A stretch of DNA of 64,000 nucleotides from Oxytricha trifallax (GCA_000711775.1 ARYC01025602.1:1-64000); one strand, 5' to 3'. Positions 48,071 through 61,700 are shown, numbered from the stretch's first letter. Translations and numbers: made by a program. Notes: generated by a model not told the origin, from the sequence alone.

Positions 48071-48379
48071 TAAACAAGTTTTTCTGATATTGGGATCAAT
48101 ATAATAATAGTTTTAATAAGAGATAATATATTCTTAATTACACAAAATATGAAGAGATCATTCTATGATGTAGATTTTAATCGTTTTAAATGAAAAAGAA
48201 ATTATTAATTTAGTAAAATAAGGATACTTACTGTAAGATATAAAACTATAAGATATTACCGAATATCAAGGCTTACTTATTAAAATTTATATAGATTATC
48301 TTGCGATAGAATTCTAAATGTTCATTGTACTAGTTTGACTCCGCTAAATTTATCTTACAAAATTGATTTAATAAATAAA

Positions 48380-51300
48380 TAACAGATATTATTATAAGTG
48401 CTTGTATCCCAAAGAGTAAATTCAGCACAGCTATCTGATTGGTTGATCATCTCAAACTCAGACTTATTTGAGCTTAAATCTTCATTTTGCAGAATCTTCT
48501 TAGCTTTTTTGTTGAGTGCCGGAGTGTCGTATGCAAAAATGCTTTCATGTTTATGTATCATTAAAGCTAATAGATCTTAGAACGAACGCCATATTATCAA
48601 GTCATTTGACCAAAATTCTGGAGTCTTAAAAACTAATTCAGAAAAGTAACCAGCTAGCATTTTCTATAGAATTTATTAAAAATATTATTCTAGACATACT
48701 TTATTGTTTACTCTAGTGGCTGTAAGATTATAAAGCATTCTGAGTAGAAATTTCCAAGTTTCTTAATATTCCAAATCTAAAAGTGAAGTAATGACGCCTT
48801 TTACCAGCTCTATTATTTCATCAAATTAAGTTGTTTTTAAGAATTTAGAGCAAATATTCTTAAAGAGTGGAAAACTTGTGAATGTACAAAGTGGTTCTTC
48901 CATGCATTTTAGGATACTCTTCAAATATTACATGATAATTTTTGGCTCTTTGACATTCTGAATATATTAATAATTTCCAAGCGTTATATGAGTCTCTAAA
49001 TATTCTAAGTGGTAGGTCTCTTCAGGGTTCAGTTTATCAAAAAGTTTAGTGTTATAGTATCTCTTTCGATCTGCTTCAAAATATTTATTGATGCAAACAT
49101 TTTAATATAGTTGAATTGATTCTTCATATATATAAAAAGTTTACTTGAAAACTAATGGAATATAAGAAGATTTTTCTCTGTAAAATGCTTTAAGATTTTT
49201 GCCAATTACATCATGAGTAAGTGAATAAGTGGTTTTATCAAATATTTTATCATTTGAAGCATAATTTAATACACTTGCGCTCTTCATAGTAAAGTATGGA
49301 TCATCTGATGTTTCAAAGGTAGATAAGCTTCCACTGCTTAATACCGATTCTGTATAGTCAAAGAAATCCATGTCTTGAGTTTTCATCTGAGAAAGCTCTC
49401 TTTAAAAAGTATCAAGAATTTATAGAGGAAGTTATTTTATGAACCTCGCAGATATTGAAAGATCCTTGTCATCACTCATGAGCTTCTTCAGAAATTTTGG
49501 AATCCTGATAAATTATTATGAAATTAATTTACTTTTTGAAAGTTTCAAGCTTTGAGAAAGCAGTTCTAACATCCTTAGAAATACATCCTTCAAGCAAAAG
49601 TCTGCTTTAAACGTACATAGTTGGCTGAACTAAGTATATCTTTTATACATTTGCTCTCATTCTATCAGTCATATTTGCGTATATTTATTTGAACTTAAGC
49701 AGAGCTCCCTTTTTGGTTGCTCCTAAATTCGAGTGAACATATATCATAGTCCATTTAAATCTAGTAAGTTAATTTAGTCATGGGCAATTTTTTATTCTTA
49801 CAAATCTCCTAAATGGCTTGATACTTAATTAAAACATTCAGTTATCTTCTTTTTATCCTGTTCCTTCTCATATGTGTTCTAACCGAAATATCCCTCCCAC
49901 CCTCCCCACCCTAAACCTAGATATCCCTCCCAATACCCCCTCCGCACCCTAAACTAACAAAACCCTCCCCACCAAATCCTGATACCCATCATCACCTCTA
50001 ACTTTCCTTCACTGACTAATTTTTTATTATAAGTTTGCAATTTATTGTTAATAAGATAATAATAATTTATTTAATTATAGATCCTTAACTGTTCACCCCA
50101 AGCCTCTCCTCCACCTAAATAATAATTAGTATTTTTTCTAATTTTTTTTTCTTGCGGACCGAAAATACATGTAATGCAATAATTTTATAGGATTCACGTT
50201 ATCTGTTGATCATTTTGGTTTTAAGCTTTTATAAGAAAATGTTATAAAATCAAAAGTAAGTGAAGGAAAGTTAGAAGTGATGGGTATCAGGATTTGGTGG
50301 GGAGGGGTTTCTTAGTTTAGGGTGAGGTGGAGTGGGGAGGGATATCTCGGTTAGAACACATATGCATAGCCATAAATGACAAAGTAATAAGTTCCTTCCC
50401 TATTTTAACCTAATAAGTAAAACTTAATAGAAATTTTCTTTTTTTTACCTATGTTTGAAAGGATACCTTTTTTGCCTAAATACAGATAAGCCTCCACAGA
50501 TTTATCAACCTCCATTATGTTTAATCTCTCTAATATTCGCTCAGCTATTTCGTCATTTCTCCTAAAATATAATAAAATTGAATATATTGTCTCAAATTTT
50601 TCAGGATATTAATTATAAGGAAATTCAATGATACTTCAGGATATCGCAGGATTTTAAATGCCTTTTTTTTATAAACAACTTAAATAATTATCTTACTTTA
50701 TATCTGCCATAGAATTATTACAAAAATATTCAATTTTAATAATAATTTGTAAGTTTTAAATATAAGTCTGGTATTGGTTAACTATTATCATTTTTCGAAA
50801 ATTTAAATTTTATAAATTAACTCACTTTTAGATATATATAAAAAACAATTGAAAATTTTTTAATTTAAAGGAAATTAATTGGCCATAAAATATAATTCAT
50901 TTGAAATTGATATTCTTGTACATTTTTTATGAGTTTCTTAAATATTTTACTGAATTATGAATAAACAGATTGTTTATAGAGAAATTTTATGTCAGATTAT
51001 TAATTTTATATTGAAAAATTACTAATTAATTTATGCAAATAAAAAAGATTCTAAGAAAGTTAGTTTTATTGCCAAAGACCAGAAATTATTTGTTATAAAT
51101 TATTTTAAATTTAAATTTTACTAGTTTAAATGCAAAATTTCTCAGTATTTTAGAAACAAAAATTTCAAAAATTGTATATAATCCTTAAATAAATTTAAGC
51201 ATTTAGAATAATTTGAATATCATTTACATTTCATCGACATATTTATTTGCAATATAAGACAGACAGCTCTTTATGAAAGTGTATTGAACTTACAAGCTTT

Positions 51301-51411
51301 CTTAATAAGATTACGTAATCATTACTGATTGTCTATTTTTTATGTCATCTTCTAGTGCGCTTTCAACCTCATTTATTAATGAGAGCAGCCGTGCATTTTT
51401 CGTTTCCATTA
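48380..51411 (-). CDS. CRAL-TRIO + RhoGAP-like protein, copy 4
   Basis: The best start is 51411 (METKNARLLSLINEVESALE), which parallels LLSFIHEVDSHFEEDE of copy 3. Later pieces are VDKSVEAYLYLGKKGILSNI (50.5), GQNREGTYYFVIYGYAYEKE (50.37/49.87), TMIYVHSNLGATKKGALLKF (49.75) and IPKFLKKLMSDD (49.5). The C-terminal half has LTHDVIGKNLKAFYREK (49.2), YLKSILKCMEEPLCTFTSF (48.95), ETWKFLLRMLYNL and FSELVFKTPEFWSNDLI. Domain reading as for copy 3. Inserts lie at about 50.75-51.3 (only the first exon seems to be upstream), 50.4-50.45, 49869-50358 and 49.45-49.52. No obvious arginine finger. The end near 48.38 is approximate. Confidence 0.62.
49869..50358. repeat. 490-bp fold-back insert with C-rich inverted ends
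   Basis: Left arm 49869-50012 and right arm 50260-50364 are inverted copies (outermost CATATGTGTTCTAACCG, then CCCTCCCC-rich DNA). The left arm carries about 38 bp of extra internal duplication. CATATG occurs at both edges (49869-49874, 50359-50364). Precise removal of one copy plus the insert restores YGYAYEKEQDKKK, matching YGYAYVRSQ of the paralogue. Confidence 0.88.
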
Positions 51412-51598
51412 TGAGCAAAATATAATTTAGGATATTATTAAAAAAAGCTTAAATTAATGTAAAAATTCTGGAATTCTAAGAATAACTCAAAATATGAGTG
51501 AATTGTTTTGTATTTAAATTATTCAGTTTTTCCATCCACTCTGATATGAGAAGTTAGTGCCATAAATTTGAACTAAAAGTGTCCTGGAACTGGCTATT

Positions 51599-52460
51599 TC
51601 AAAACGACTCTTAGAGTGAATGGGGAATTCCCTTTTTATGGTATAAACCTCTACATGATAAAGTGCCCTATAATTTATTGTTAAAATCTTTAAATTTACT
51701 TTTCGATAGTATATCGTGGTATCTATCTAAACAGGAAGGCACAAAGAAATCTAAAAATGTAGTGTTGTAATTCGTCCTTTTATATTTCGTAACGCATGTA
51801 GGAATTAGTCCTTGTATTTCTAAATCAATCGATAAACTTAGTGTAAATTGCTTACAAATGGATTTAATTTGATTGAGCATGTTCCATTATTCAAATATAT
51901 CAAGCAGGTGCTCGTCTTAATCCTTGACACTTGTTACGTGAACTTTTCTCTCTCTATCCAATCCTCTATCGTTTGCAGTTGACGTATTATAAATGTAAGA
52001 AATCTCGAACGATCTTCCTGATACAAGTGTTTCTGGTACTCTCAGCAATAGCTAGAAAAGTAAAGTTATTGTATTATTTTAAAGTGTTTTCATATTAATT
52101 ACATCATATCTCTAAGCAAGATATACCACGAGATAGTACGAGTCTGCTAAGATAGGGATTTCATCCGAAGAACAAAATTAATCCCTAAAACATGATTATA
52201 GCAAATTCTTTTTCAAAAGTTTCTTGTTTTTATCTTTCTCATTAAGAGTTCTCTTTAAAGAATCAAGTGCCTGCATCTCATCATTAAAATGAAGATTTTC
52301 TTTCATAGTATCCCAATCTCCCAAAAGAGTTCTAATATATTTAATTAAAGAAAGTTATCAAGTTACATTCAATAAATTAATTTATAAATATAAGTTTATG
52401 TTAATTTTAATCTATCAATAAAAATCTTTATTTGATTCTCTTCGCGTTTGGGATCTCCAT
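51599..52460 (-). CDS. Hypothetical protein, unrecognised
   Basis: Coding from about 52460 (YGDPKREENQIKIFIDRLK) through RTLLGDWDTMKENLHFND (52.33), ALDSLKRTLNEKDKNKKLL and DEIPILADSYYLVVYLAQ (52.15). It continues with LLLRVPETLVSGRSFEISYI, KQFTLSLSIDLEIQGLIP and DFFVPSCLDRYHDIL to TGA 51599-51601. A 51-nt segment near 52.06-52.11 starts GTAATT and ends TTTTCTAG; removing it keeps frame and looks like a spliceosomal intron. Between 52.34 and 52.39 an AT-rich spacer separates the first piece. Mixed alpha/beta composition, no family motif noticed. Possible start ATG 52306 if the upstream piece does not belong. Confidence 0.55.
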
Positions 52461-52578
52461 AATTATAAATTTTAATTTACAATCTATTTTTAGTAAATAC
52501 TGTTAAATTAAACTTTATTTTCACCAACATTTAATAAAATTGAATAGTAAACTAATCAAAACAAAATTAAAACATGTT

Positions 52579-55011
52579 TCACAATTTATCTGATTATTTA
52601 TTGAACTCTACATTATAGGTTTCAAAAGCCTCTTTCACATTTAAATATTTCCAACTTTTCTTCTTTTTCTTTTTTATTTTAAATTTACGCTTCTTTATCT
52701 TCTCAATATTACAACGATTAAAATTTCTTAAAAATTTATGGAAATCATCATTTTCAAAGATGAAATTAATATAAAAATTCCTTTTAATATTGAAAGCAGT
52801 AATAATATCTTAAACTTCCTATTTGAGATAATCTTTAGCTGAATCTGAAAACAATTCATCATTAATATCAATAGTCTAATTCATGGATGAACCTCTATTT
52901 GGAATCAAAGAATGCCTTGGTTTGAAGAATTTATGTCCGAACTTCTTCTCAATCTCTTTTTGAGTCAATTCTGGCAAAGTGTTTAACTTTTCTTAAGTTG
53001 AATTTCTACTAAACCTACTTTTAGAGAGTGATATGTTTGAATTCTTTGAAAATGAGGACTAATTTATAGTTATTTGACGTTTAAAATCTTAAGAATTTCC
53101 AACGCTTAAAGTCAGAAGAGTATCATTTTATGTTATGAATTTTGGGAGGCGGTTATTCCTAGACTTAACATGTAATAAAGAAGAGTCAATATCATCATTC
53201 ACTGTTGTATCAAGACTCTCAGTTCTTAGCCTGAAATATCTAGAAGGAGATTTTATTTAGAGCTTTTTAATTTTGATAGGTTTAAGTATTGGTGAATTGG
53301 TTTCTATAATGATATCCTGTCTATTTCTTGGTTTTGGAGGCTTTTTTTGTGATTACTTATACATAAATATCTGTTTGTTTTATTCTGCTTTCTCTAGAAG
53401 TTCTTGCTCCACAAAATAGTAAATAAGATAGCACTCACTGCAGATTTGTACTTTCAAAAATAATGACTTAAAAATTCTTACAAAAGCTAAACTTAATAAT
53501 TATCAAATGTACAAATTAGTTTCATCATGAGTTGTAGAACCAAATGAATCAGAAATTAAATTTCCAGAGAGCCTGATTTGATTGCTATCTTCACTCTAAG
53601 GCCTTTCCAATAACCCTCCATTTCTTTGCTGATTTATGTTCATATTTGAATCTAGAAAGGGGGAGTCAATCTAACTGGTAACTATCCTATTTTGCTATCT
53701 TAATTTATCCTCCAAATCTTACATCTTGAACCTCATATTATTATACTGATGCTTCGCTAGACTTAATTCCACATTAAGACTAGTAGCTTCTTTTTTATGG
53801 TTTTCTATCTCTATATCCTTATCCCCATCATTTCGCTTTTCATTTAACAATCTATTCAATTCAATAGTTAACATGAGATTTCTCTCTTGCGACTCAGTTA
53901 GCTAACCTTCCAAACTCTTCATCTAAATTTATTAGCTTTCTACTTAAATTCTAGAATCTACTATGTACTCAGTTGACTTCTGATACTGACTGATTAGCCT
54001 TTCTAACTATTGATAAGTAGACTGCTCCTGAAAATTTTTATCCTAGAGTTTTAATTAAAGTTTTTCACACATCATAGCCATACTTGCTGCAAAATTCATG
54101 GACTCTTTTGCTTTATTGGTTATAGTAGATATTTGATCTTTTAGGAATTACTTCTCCTCTTAGATTTACTATTTCTCGACTTATAAAATTGAAATTTCCT
54201 TATCTCTTACTTTAAGTTATTTTTCCAGATTTTCATTCTAATTTCTCAATTCCAGAACTTCAATTTCTAATTCCTTCATTATCAGCTATTGCTTAAGAGT
54301 TTATTAATTATCTGAGTTTTATGGAAACTTTTGGAGAGTAGGTTTTTCTATAAAATTCTAATCATACTATTGCTATATTTGTTAATTAGATTGATGGATT
54401 ATATACACTGGTTTATTTTAATCATCAAAAGTCAAATGAGTTTAATAAGAACCATTTTCTGGTTATAGTACTATTGCACTATGCTAATTATTTCTAATAG
54501 TATTTATTGCTGAAGACTTTTGCTAAGATTATTGCTATTCTTGATTTTGTTAGTTCGTGATTCTATCTATATTTAGTTTCTCACCATTAGAAATCAAGAT
54601 AAAATTTTCATGCAATCCCATTTTATTTGCTTATGAGGTGCTGTTATTTTCTAAGCTGATTCTTTTTGAAAACATTTAGCTTTAGCCTATTAACGGACTT
54701 GTGAGTCCCTATGTATAGTAAGCAGTTGTTAGGCTTGTGTTTGGACTTAAAATTGTAGCCTCTTTATTATCCTAGACATCAAAATGCCTCTTATTATTCA
54801 TTTTATGATTGGATTAAATGCTATCAAGGTCTATATTCACTTTTTAAGTGTAATCGTGATAAAGAGTAGCATTAGGATTTTTAATGTTATTAGATTTTTA
54901 ACAGCTGAAAGATGATTTTTGTTTATTGTTGACAAGCTTCAATTTCTTACTCGAAGTTTTACTGTTTGTAAGATTGACACTAGTTTGCAACTTTTTGAAA
55001 TAATTATCCAT
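52579..55011 (-). CDS. Coiled-coil protein, about 790 residues
   Basis: ATG 55011 (MDNYFKKLQTSVNLTNSK), TGA 52579-52581. Polar, Gln/Ser/Asn-rich N-terminal third. A long coiled coil runs 54.3-53.7 kb (ELEIEVLELRNQNENLEKQL, VEKQQIQEEKQFLKDQISTI, LTIELNRLLNEKRN, QDLEDKLRQQNR). A basic tail has EKKFGHKFFKPRHS and a Lys-rich run. The frame is nearly continuous across 2.4 kb, so this gene appears almost free of spacers. One break near 53.45-53.52 (TGA after NLYI, resumption at QICSECYLIYYFVEQELLEK) must be an intron or insert. Likely structural; no specific family recognised. Confidence 0.7.
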
Positions 55012-55096
55012 TTTTATAACTTTTATTCTCCGATTTAAACTTAATTGTAGACTTTTAAGTATCTAATCATCTAAGTTTTGTAATTAAGATAAAACA

Positions 55097-58000
55097 ATGA
55101 CAGATTATTATACTAACCAATTATAAGGAGATCCTTAAAACAAATTATTCAGTCCTGATATTGAAAACATTGCCTACTATCTATACCTCTTCTATTCTAA
55201 AAGTATTGAATTTATTACATTAATTAATTCTATAGAAAGCGACTTTTACTACGGAAAGATAGTAATTGATGTTAATTTGAAATCGGATGAGTATTTTTAC
55301 CAAAGAGGGGTGCAATATTTGAAAAATAAATCAAATTAAGGAATCTTGGTTATAAAGTCTAATGTTAAAAGAATAACAAAAATGAGTATAAATGAGAAGT
55401 AATGCCCAGTAGAAGATATAACTGATAAGAAATCCATTATAGTTCCTGTGAATGGTTTGAATAAAGGCGTTTGAGTCAACACTGTAAGTCTTAAAGGATT
55501 TAACAAATTTAGATTGAAATAAATTTTCAAAATACTTTCTCAGACAATGGTGAAGGATTTCAAAGAATAATTAGGAATCTAGAACAAAACGAGGCTTCAC
55601 ATGAGTATATCTTTACAAATTCTGAGCATATAATTATAACCAAATTCATATTAAATGCTCTATTATTATGTTTATAACTCTAAAAGCGTAATTTTCCCAA
55701 TCTTAGATGTAGATCACAACATTAAAGCCGCACTCTCTTTATCCATGATTATTCCAGAAGACTATGAGTTTCTTTGCAATACTTTAATAGACTTTCAAAG
55801 CACCTAGGCAAGATCCGATGAAGTCTAAAGATAGATAAATCAAGTATTGACTGATTTCTAGTTAAATATAGAATCATTTTCTGGAATGAAAGTTTGTATG
55901 TTCAAGTGAAGTTATAAACTACACCCTAATGAGTACTTTATATCATTAGGGTAGATTTAGATCAGGAATCTCAGACAAAGTTCGGTTGAAGAATACAACA
56001 AATTTATAGACTTGATTTATCACAGTGAGAAAGACACAGACGTACTTTCTGACCAATAAAAATTTATACAAAACAGTAATATAGAATAGGATTTGGAGAA
56101 AGTATAAGTTGAAATCTTTAACGTATCAGATATCGAAATTCTGTAAATAGAATAGTTTAAGATAACTTTCCTTAGCTATATAACAGAAATTTTTCACAAA
56201 ATAGAAAAACTAGTTGAGAGTAAACTAAAAATTGAAAATTTAAGAATCCTTATCATACCAGAGCTATTCAATAGGTTTAAGATTTGTGATGACATAATTC
56301 TAATAAGAGGGAATTACTTCCTTTAAAGTTATTCTGACGAATATTAAATCTAAAAAATGAAAATAGTACTTAATCTGATCATTGTTTAGTTGGTTATGAG
56401 AAAGTTCCACAAAGCCAACATTTAAGAAAAGATTTTCGAGAATGCAATTCAACTTTTGCTTTGCAATATGATACTTGATAAAGAAAACGAAGAGTAGGAT
56501 GAATATACATAATACAATAGCTAAATCATGAGATAAATTTCTCTATAAATTTTCCTAAAGATCAAATATATGAGACATCACAAAGAGGACATACATCAAT
56601 TTTCAAAGCTATACAAGTATTAACTTCAGTCAAGACTTTTATTTAACGAAAAGGTATTTGATGCTAGTTTGATTCAATATTTAGCAAATGCTCATAGAAA
56701 TCAAACAAGTCTTGAAGATTTCATTACTATTCTGAATGAAAACTTTCTTATCTGGTCTTAATATCTATAAGAAAATTTCAATGATTTAAGCTAAGAAAAG
56801 TTGACTTAGAGATCCCTTTCAAGTGAATTTAATGTAGTAAACTGGAGTTGTCAATATGCTCTTAACAGTTAAGAGAACATTTTAGAAGCTGATGTTATTA
56901 AACAAGATGAAAACAAAATCGAGAGCATATCTATCTATTAATATCTTGGAGAGAATTTCAGCTCAAGATAAATTAGTGTTGAGGGTTCATTGGAAAAATA
57001 TACTTCAACTACTAATAGATTAGTCAGTTAATGTGTAGAAATCTTGTTGATAAATGAACACTATTAAGTAGCTGAAAATCTTAAAATAAAACTTAACGAT
57101 TTTCATTCCTACAACATATTAGATTTTTAGTAAGAGGGTAGGATCAAAGCAATACTAATAGATCCTAAAATGCAAAGTTTTAACAGAATACGCTACGATA
57201 AAATGACACTATACAGTTTGACTTAAAATTTGGAGAGGCTTACTGATGCAAGTTATAGATATAGCTTTTGGGTAAACATAAACAAAATGCTTGCTTTTGA
57301 TGAGTTGACTGTCGATGAATATTTATTTATAGTTTAGAGATAGATCATTTTTGAAAATGAACCTTAAATTATAAAGTTTATCCTCAAAACTACAAATCAT
57401 TTGATTAATGTAAGACAATAATTGATATTAACGGAAAATAAATGTAATTAAAATGAATTTTATAAGTTAAATCATATTTTCTTTATGCATTCAATAAAAT
57501 TAGATAAATATTTTTACTTGTAAGTTCGAATGAATATTATTTACTTTTAAATTCTAACTGATTTATTATAGGAAATTAATGATTTTAAATCAAAAGTTCA
57601 AACTATTTCTTAAAAATTAGATTTCCCAATTAAATTCTAATGTTCCTATAATAGCAAAGTTGATCAAACCATTAAACTAACCTATAAAAAGTAACTATAC
57701 AGTGCCATTCTTAAAATAGTGCAGAGTGAGCTTACTAATGACTTAACAAGATTTTACTTCCTGAAATATTTACCATTATTCGCTACTATAAACTCTGATA
57801 TAGAGATATTAAAAACTTGGCTTTTAGACAATTACATTTAAGTAAATAACGATGATGAGCTTGCTTAAGTAGTGGACATAAATTCAGAGAAACCATCAAT
57901 AAGATATCAAATTAATGAGAGACTAAGAGAGAAATTTATGATTGCCTTATGTTCCTTTCCTTCAGAAAATCCTGAAGATGAGGAGGTGGATAATTTAGCA

Positions 58001-58357
58001 ATATTTGATAAGGTATTTTCTGATTTACTTGATAAACAATCAACTCAAGATTTCAAAATGATCTGTCAGCTTTAATCTCCAGATTTTCCAAATAAAATCT
58101 AGGTTTTGGACATAATTACAGAAGTTTAAGATTAAAACACAAAAACTGGAGAAGACTAAATATCGGTGAGTATTGCATAAAAAGTTGTTTTAATCAGGAA
58201 TTTTTATAATTACTTGGATGATAGTAGAGTGAGATACTTTATGGACAGATTTTATGAGAGTTCATAGCAAGTTTATGACAATTATCCTCGAAATTATTAT
58301 GAATGCTATAAGTAGCACTTGATTGAAAGAGAATATAGTTATTGTTACTTTTTGTGA
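55097..58357 (+). CDS. M1-aminopeptidase-like protein lacking catalytic motifs
   Basis: ATG 55097 (MTDYYTNQLQGDPQNKLFS), TGA 58355-58357; about 1,040 residues after removing two introns. The N-terminal part follows the M1 beta domain, including FPILDVDHNIKAALSL where M1 enzymes have FPCFDQPxxKA. The ERAP1-like helical C-terminal domain is clear: FNRIRYDKMTLYSLTQNLER, SFWVNINKMLAFDELTVDEY. RNQTSLEDFITILNENF matches the conserved helix after the catalytic domain. At the place of GxMEN stands ICDDIILIRG, and in place of HExxH only VLNLIIVQLVMRKFHK. I infer a non-catalytic M1 pseudoenzyme. Two in-frame TGAs are explained by introns 55469-55512 and 55896-55949. A third frame change near 55.64 fits a 32-nt insert with ATTAT repeats. 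Confidence 0.78.
55469..55512 (+). other. Spliceosomal intron, 44 nt
   Basis: Starts GTTTGAGT and ends AACAAATTTAG. It contains an in-frame TGA. Splicing gives NGLNKGIEINFQNTF in frame. Confidence 0.7.
55896..55949 (+). other. Spliceosomal intron, 54 nt
   Basis: Starts GTATGT and ends CATTAG, with a CTAAT branch-like motif. It contains an in-frame TGA. Splicing gives GMKVWQIQIRNLRQSS in frame. Confidence 0.8.
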
Positions 58358-58753
58358 TTTATTTAAATTATTATAAAAATGGAGATATGTAAAATTGGTT
58401 TATAAATATATTTATGCATACTTTTAAACAAAAATGGGAAAAGAATTATTTAATATTAATTAAATGTGTTATTTATATATTCTAATTTAACTAGAACCAA
58501 AAAAAATTTAAAAAAAGAAAAAATTCAACATTAAATAGTGGAAAATTATTTATTTTTGTAGAAGTATATATTCAGAAACAGTAAAATTTAATCTGGGTCA
58601 AAACAAAAATATTTACAAAAAATAGAATATATTCCTAAATCTTACAAAGCTTCTCAAAATCTGAATAAAAATAAGTTTATCAAACTTATTTTAAGAAATG
58701 TTTTGAATATTATAAATATAAACCATATTTATTTCACTAAATTTATTCTTAAA
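58358..58753. other. AT-rich intergenic stretch
   Basis: No reading frame or motif. It separates two plus-strand genes. Confidence 0.6.
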
Positions 58754-61700
58754 ATGTATAAAGAAAATTCTTCAGGCCTAGACTCAAATACCTTTCAAGA
58801 ATCTCCTAATAACTTCTCGATTGCTAGCCCTCACAAATCCTCTTTTTACCATGGCGAGGATAACATTACTATGTATTAAGGTGATTTAGACAACAATTTG
58901 CACTCTGAGTTTTAGCTAAGAATACACCAAAATAACATCTAGAATAACTCAATAAATAAAAATGGAAGTTAGACTGTAACCTAGTAGTAGCATCAAATTG
59001 AAGATTCAACAAACTTGAACATAAGAAAGAAAGAATTTAGCTCAATTTCACTAAATAAAAGCGAATTGGCAAAGCTGTAGCCAGAAGAATGGCGAAATAT
59101 TCCTTAATGTGTGGTGCACGGCTTCAAAATAGTCATAGACACAAATGAGGTTAACGAGTAAAATTTGAAGGGACTCAATCAGAAAACTGAATAAATTAAG
59201 TCAAGGTTTAACACTTAGTTTTAGAGAGTAGAGAAAGACATATTACGCAGAGACGAAAATTTGAGAAATGAAATCAGGCAAGTGTAGTAATGCATGAGAA
59301 GTGATATAGATTTGAGATTTCAGGAAGTAAACTAAAGTTTTGAGGGCATTCAAAGCTAACATGAAAGAATTCAATAAATGTTTCAAATGTCTATAGATGG
59401 CTTGAATGTGAAATTGGAGAAAATTATACAAGATCAAAGTCATCTAAAATTGAAAACTCAAGATGTGGTTAAGAAAATTATAAAAGGAGAATTAGAAATC
59501 CAATATGAATCAGTAAATCAAAGGTTTTTGAATTTGGAGAAAGAAATCAATATGTCACCTTCACAGTAAAATTAAATTTTTTCTTTAAATATAAAAGAAT
59601 ACCTTATAAATTAATAGGCAAAAGACACCCATTTTAATATAATGATTATGTTTCACCTTCATTGAATGGTTATTCCGATTCTCATGATTAGAAAAGCTTA
59701 TCCATCAAAGATTATTTCGTAACTTAAATTCAAGCACTTTCAGCTCAGCTTACTCAACTTGAACTCCAACAAGAAAGATGCATGACAAAGAATCAAGTCA
59801 GTTCCCTTGTAAGACTTGAGATGCTCTAAGTATAAAAGCTAAAAGATGAAATTCAAATAATGTTAAGTGGAGGGATAACCGCTTAAGTTTTATAGATGTA
59901 GACAGAAGTAACGATTCTTAATGAAAAAATTAATAAAGATTTGTAGCCAATATTGAATGATGTAGTAACTAAAGTCAATAAGGATATCCTATAATAAATA
60001 GAGCGATAAGAACAGTTGATTTTGAAATAGAGAGAAAAAGTCAAGAAGCTAAAGATACAATAAATGTCATAATTAAGGGAAGAAATTAAAGATATTGATG
60101 ATAAATATGAGGATAGGATAGAAGCATTAAAACAGAAGGTTTCAGAAATGGTTAATGAGTAATTAGAGGAGTATTAAAAAGCTCAAGCTTTAGTTTAAGA
60201 AAAATGCTTTACACTTGACTGTAAAATTGACTAAATTCAATCTGTTCTTGATGGAAATAATGATTCTCAAACATTAAGGGAGGAACTTAACGCTTTAGAA
60301 TAGAAGCATACATTTTAAAATTATCCAAATGAATTTGAGTAACAGAAAAAACAGGGTGATCAATAAAAAACTGAAAATTTTCTTGATTAAGAGATTAGCT
60401 AAAACAAGGAAATCAATGAAATTACTGGAGAGCTCTTATTGTCAAGTCAAAGAAGCAAGAAAAAGATCATGGAAAAAAGAGAGTCAGACTACTTTGGTAA
60501 ATAATCAAATCAACTTAGAAGTCCTAATAGATTATAGGATTTGACTGATAGAATAACTGATTTAGAAAAATAAATGTATATCTTAATAAATGATGTTATA
60601 AAGCAAATTAAATTCCTAAGCATGAATTTAAGTGACACTTCAAGTCACAATTAGACAGAGAGATACAGAGTCTTCTAATATAATCAAATCTTTCTTAAAA
60701 CGATAACCAAGAGCTATTTCGTATCTATCAAATTCCATTTTTATTGGTTAATGTGATTGATATTTCATATAATAGTGAAATTTACTAACTAAAAATGGTG
60801 ATTAAAGTACAAATGATCTTAAAATTAACAATTAATTTAAAATGGGAATGAAAAGGCTTTTTGAATCAAACAAACTGATAGAAAATTAAAACCTTAATCG
60901 AAATTCTTTTGTCAAAGAGGAAATATCAGATTATAATGGTTAAAAATAAGTGAACAAAGAAAATTTTAATTAAGAAGAAGACTAGAAGATTATTGATCCT
61001 GTTGATATAGAGTTCTTTAGCTAGAATTGGATGAGACCTAAGAGTGGTTTCAAGGTTTACAAAGATAAGAAATAAATTCTAAAACAATCCACTTCAAGTT
61101 ATCAAGGAAACTTATTAAGCTAGACTCGGTAGCCCACTGTTGGCAATCTTTTAGATCAGATAGATAATATGTAGTCACCTTTAATTTCAAAAGTTTAGAT
61201 TGAAAAATTCGATTTAAGCAAAAACTATTAAGGCAGGTCTATCAGCTAAATTAATCAGCTAGGAATATTTCATATGCCAGATGTGATTGATAAAAGATAG
61301 TTGTTTAAACCCTCGACTTCGTAATCTAAAAGGACATAAAAATTTGATAAAATCCATAAATTAGAAAAGATACATATAGATAATCAAGATTTTACAATTT
61401 TTATAAATTATTTATCACTAAACTTTTTAATAGTTAAGACATTAACTTTTTTCATCATCATAAGTAGAAAATTTCAGAATTAAAAAAAAGATCTATTTAT
61501 ATAATGCATTTAATTTTAAAATCTATATTCATTCTCTTTCAGAATATGGGGTATTAACAGTAGCTTGCAAATACAAACCTCCTAAAAAGAAAGTAAAATG
61601 TTTGTAGATGACTCCAAATCTTTTAAAATAACAAATTATTCAAGTAAAGCCAGAACTTAAGCTTAAACACCAATATATTCTGTTTAAGCTGATGATTTCA

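Noticed and set aside
55469..55949. In-frame TGAs as proof that the M1-like gene is dead
   Set aside because: Both lie within 44- and 54-nt segments with GT-AG ends whose removal keeps the frame and family-like sequence.
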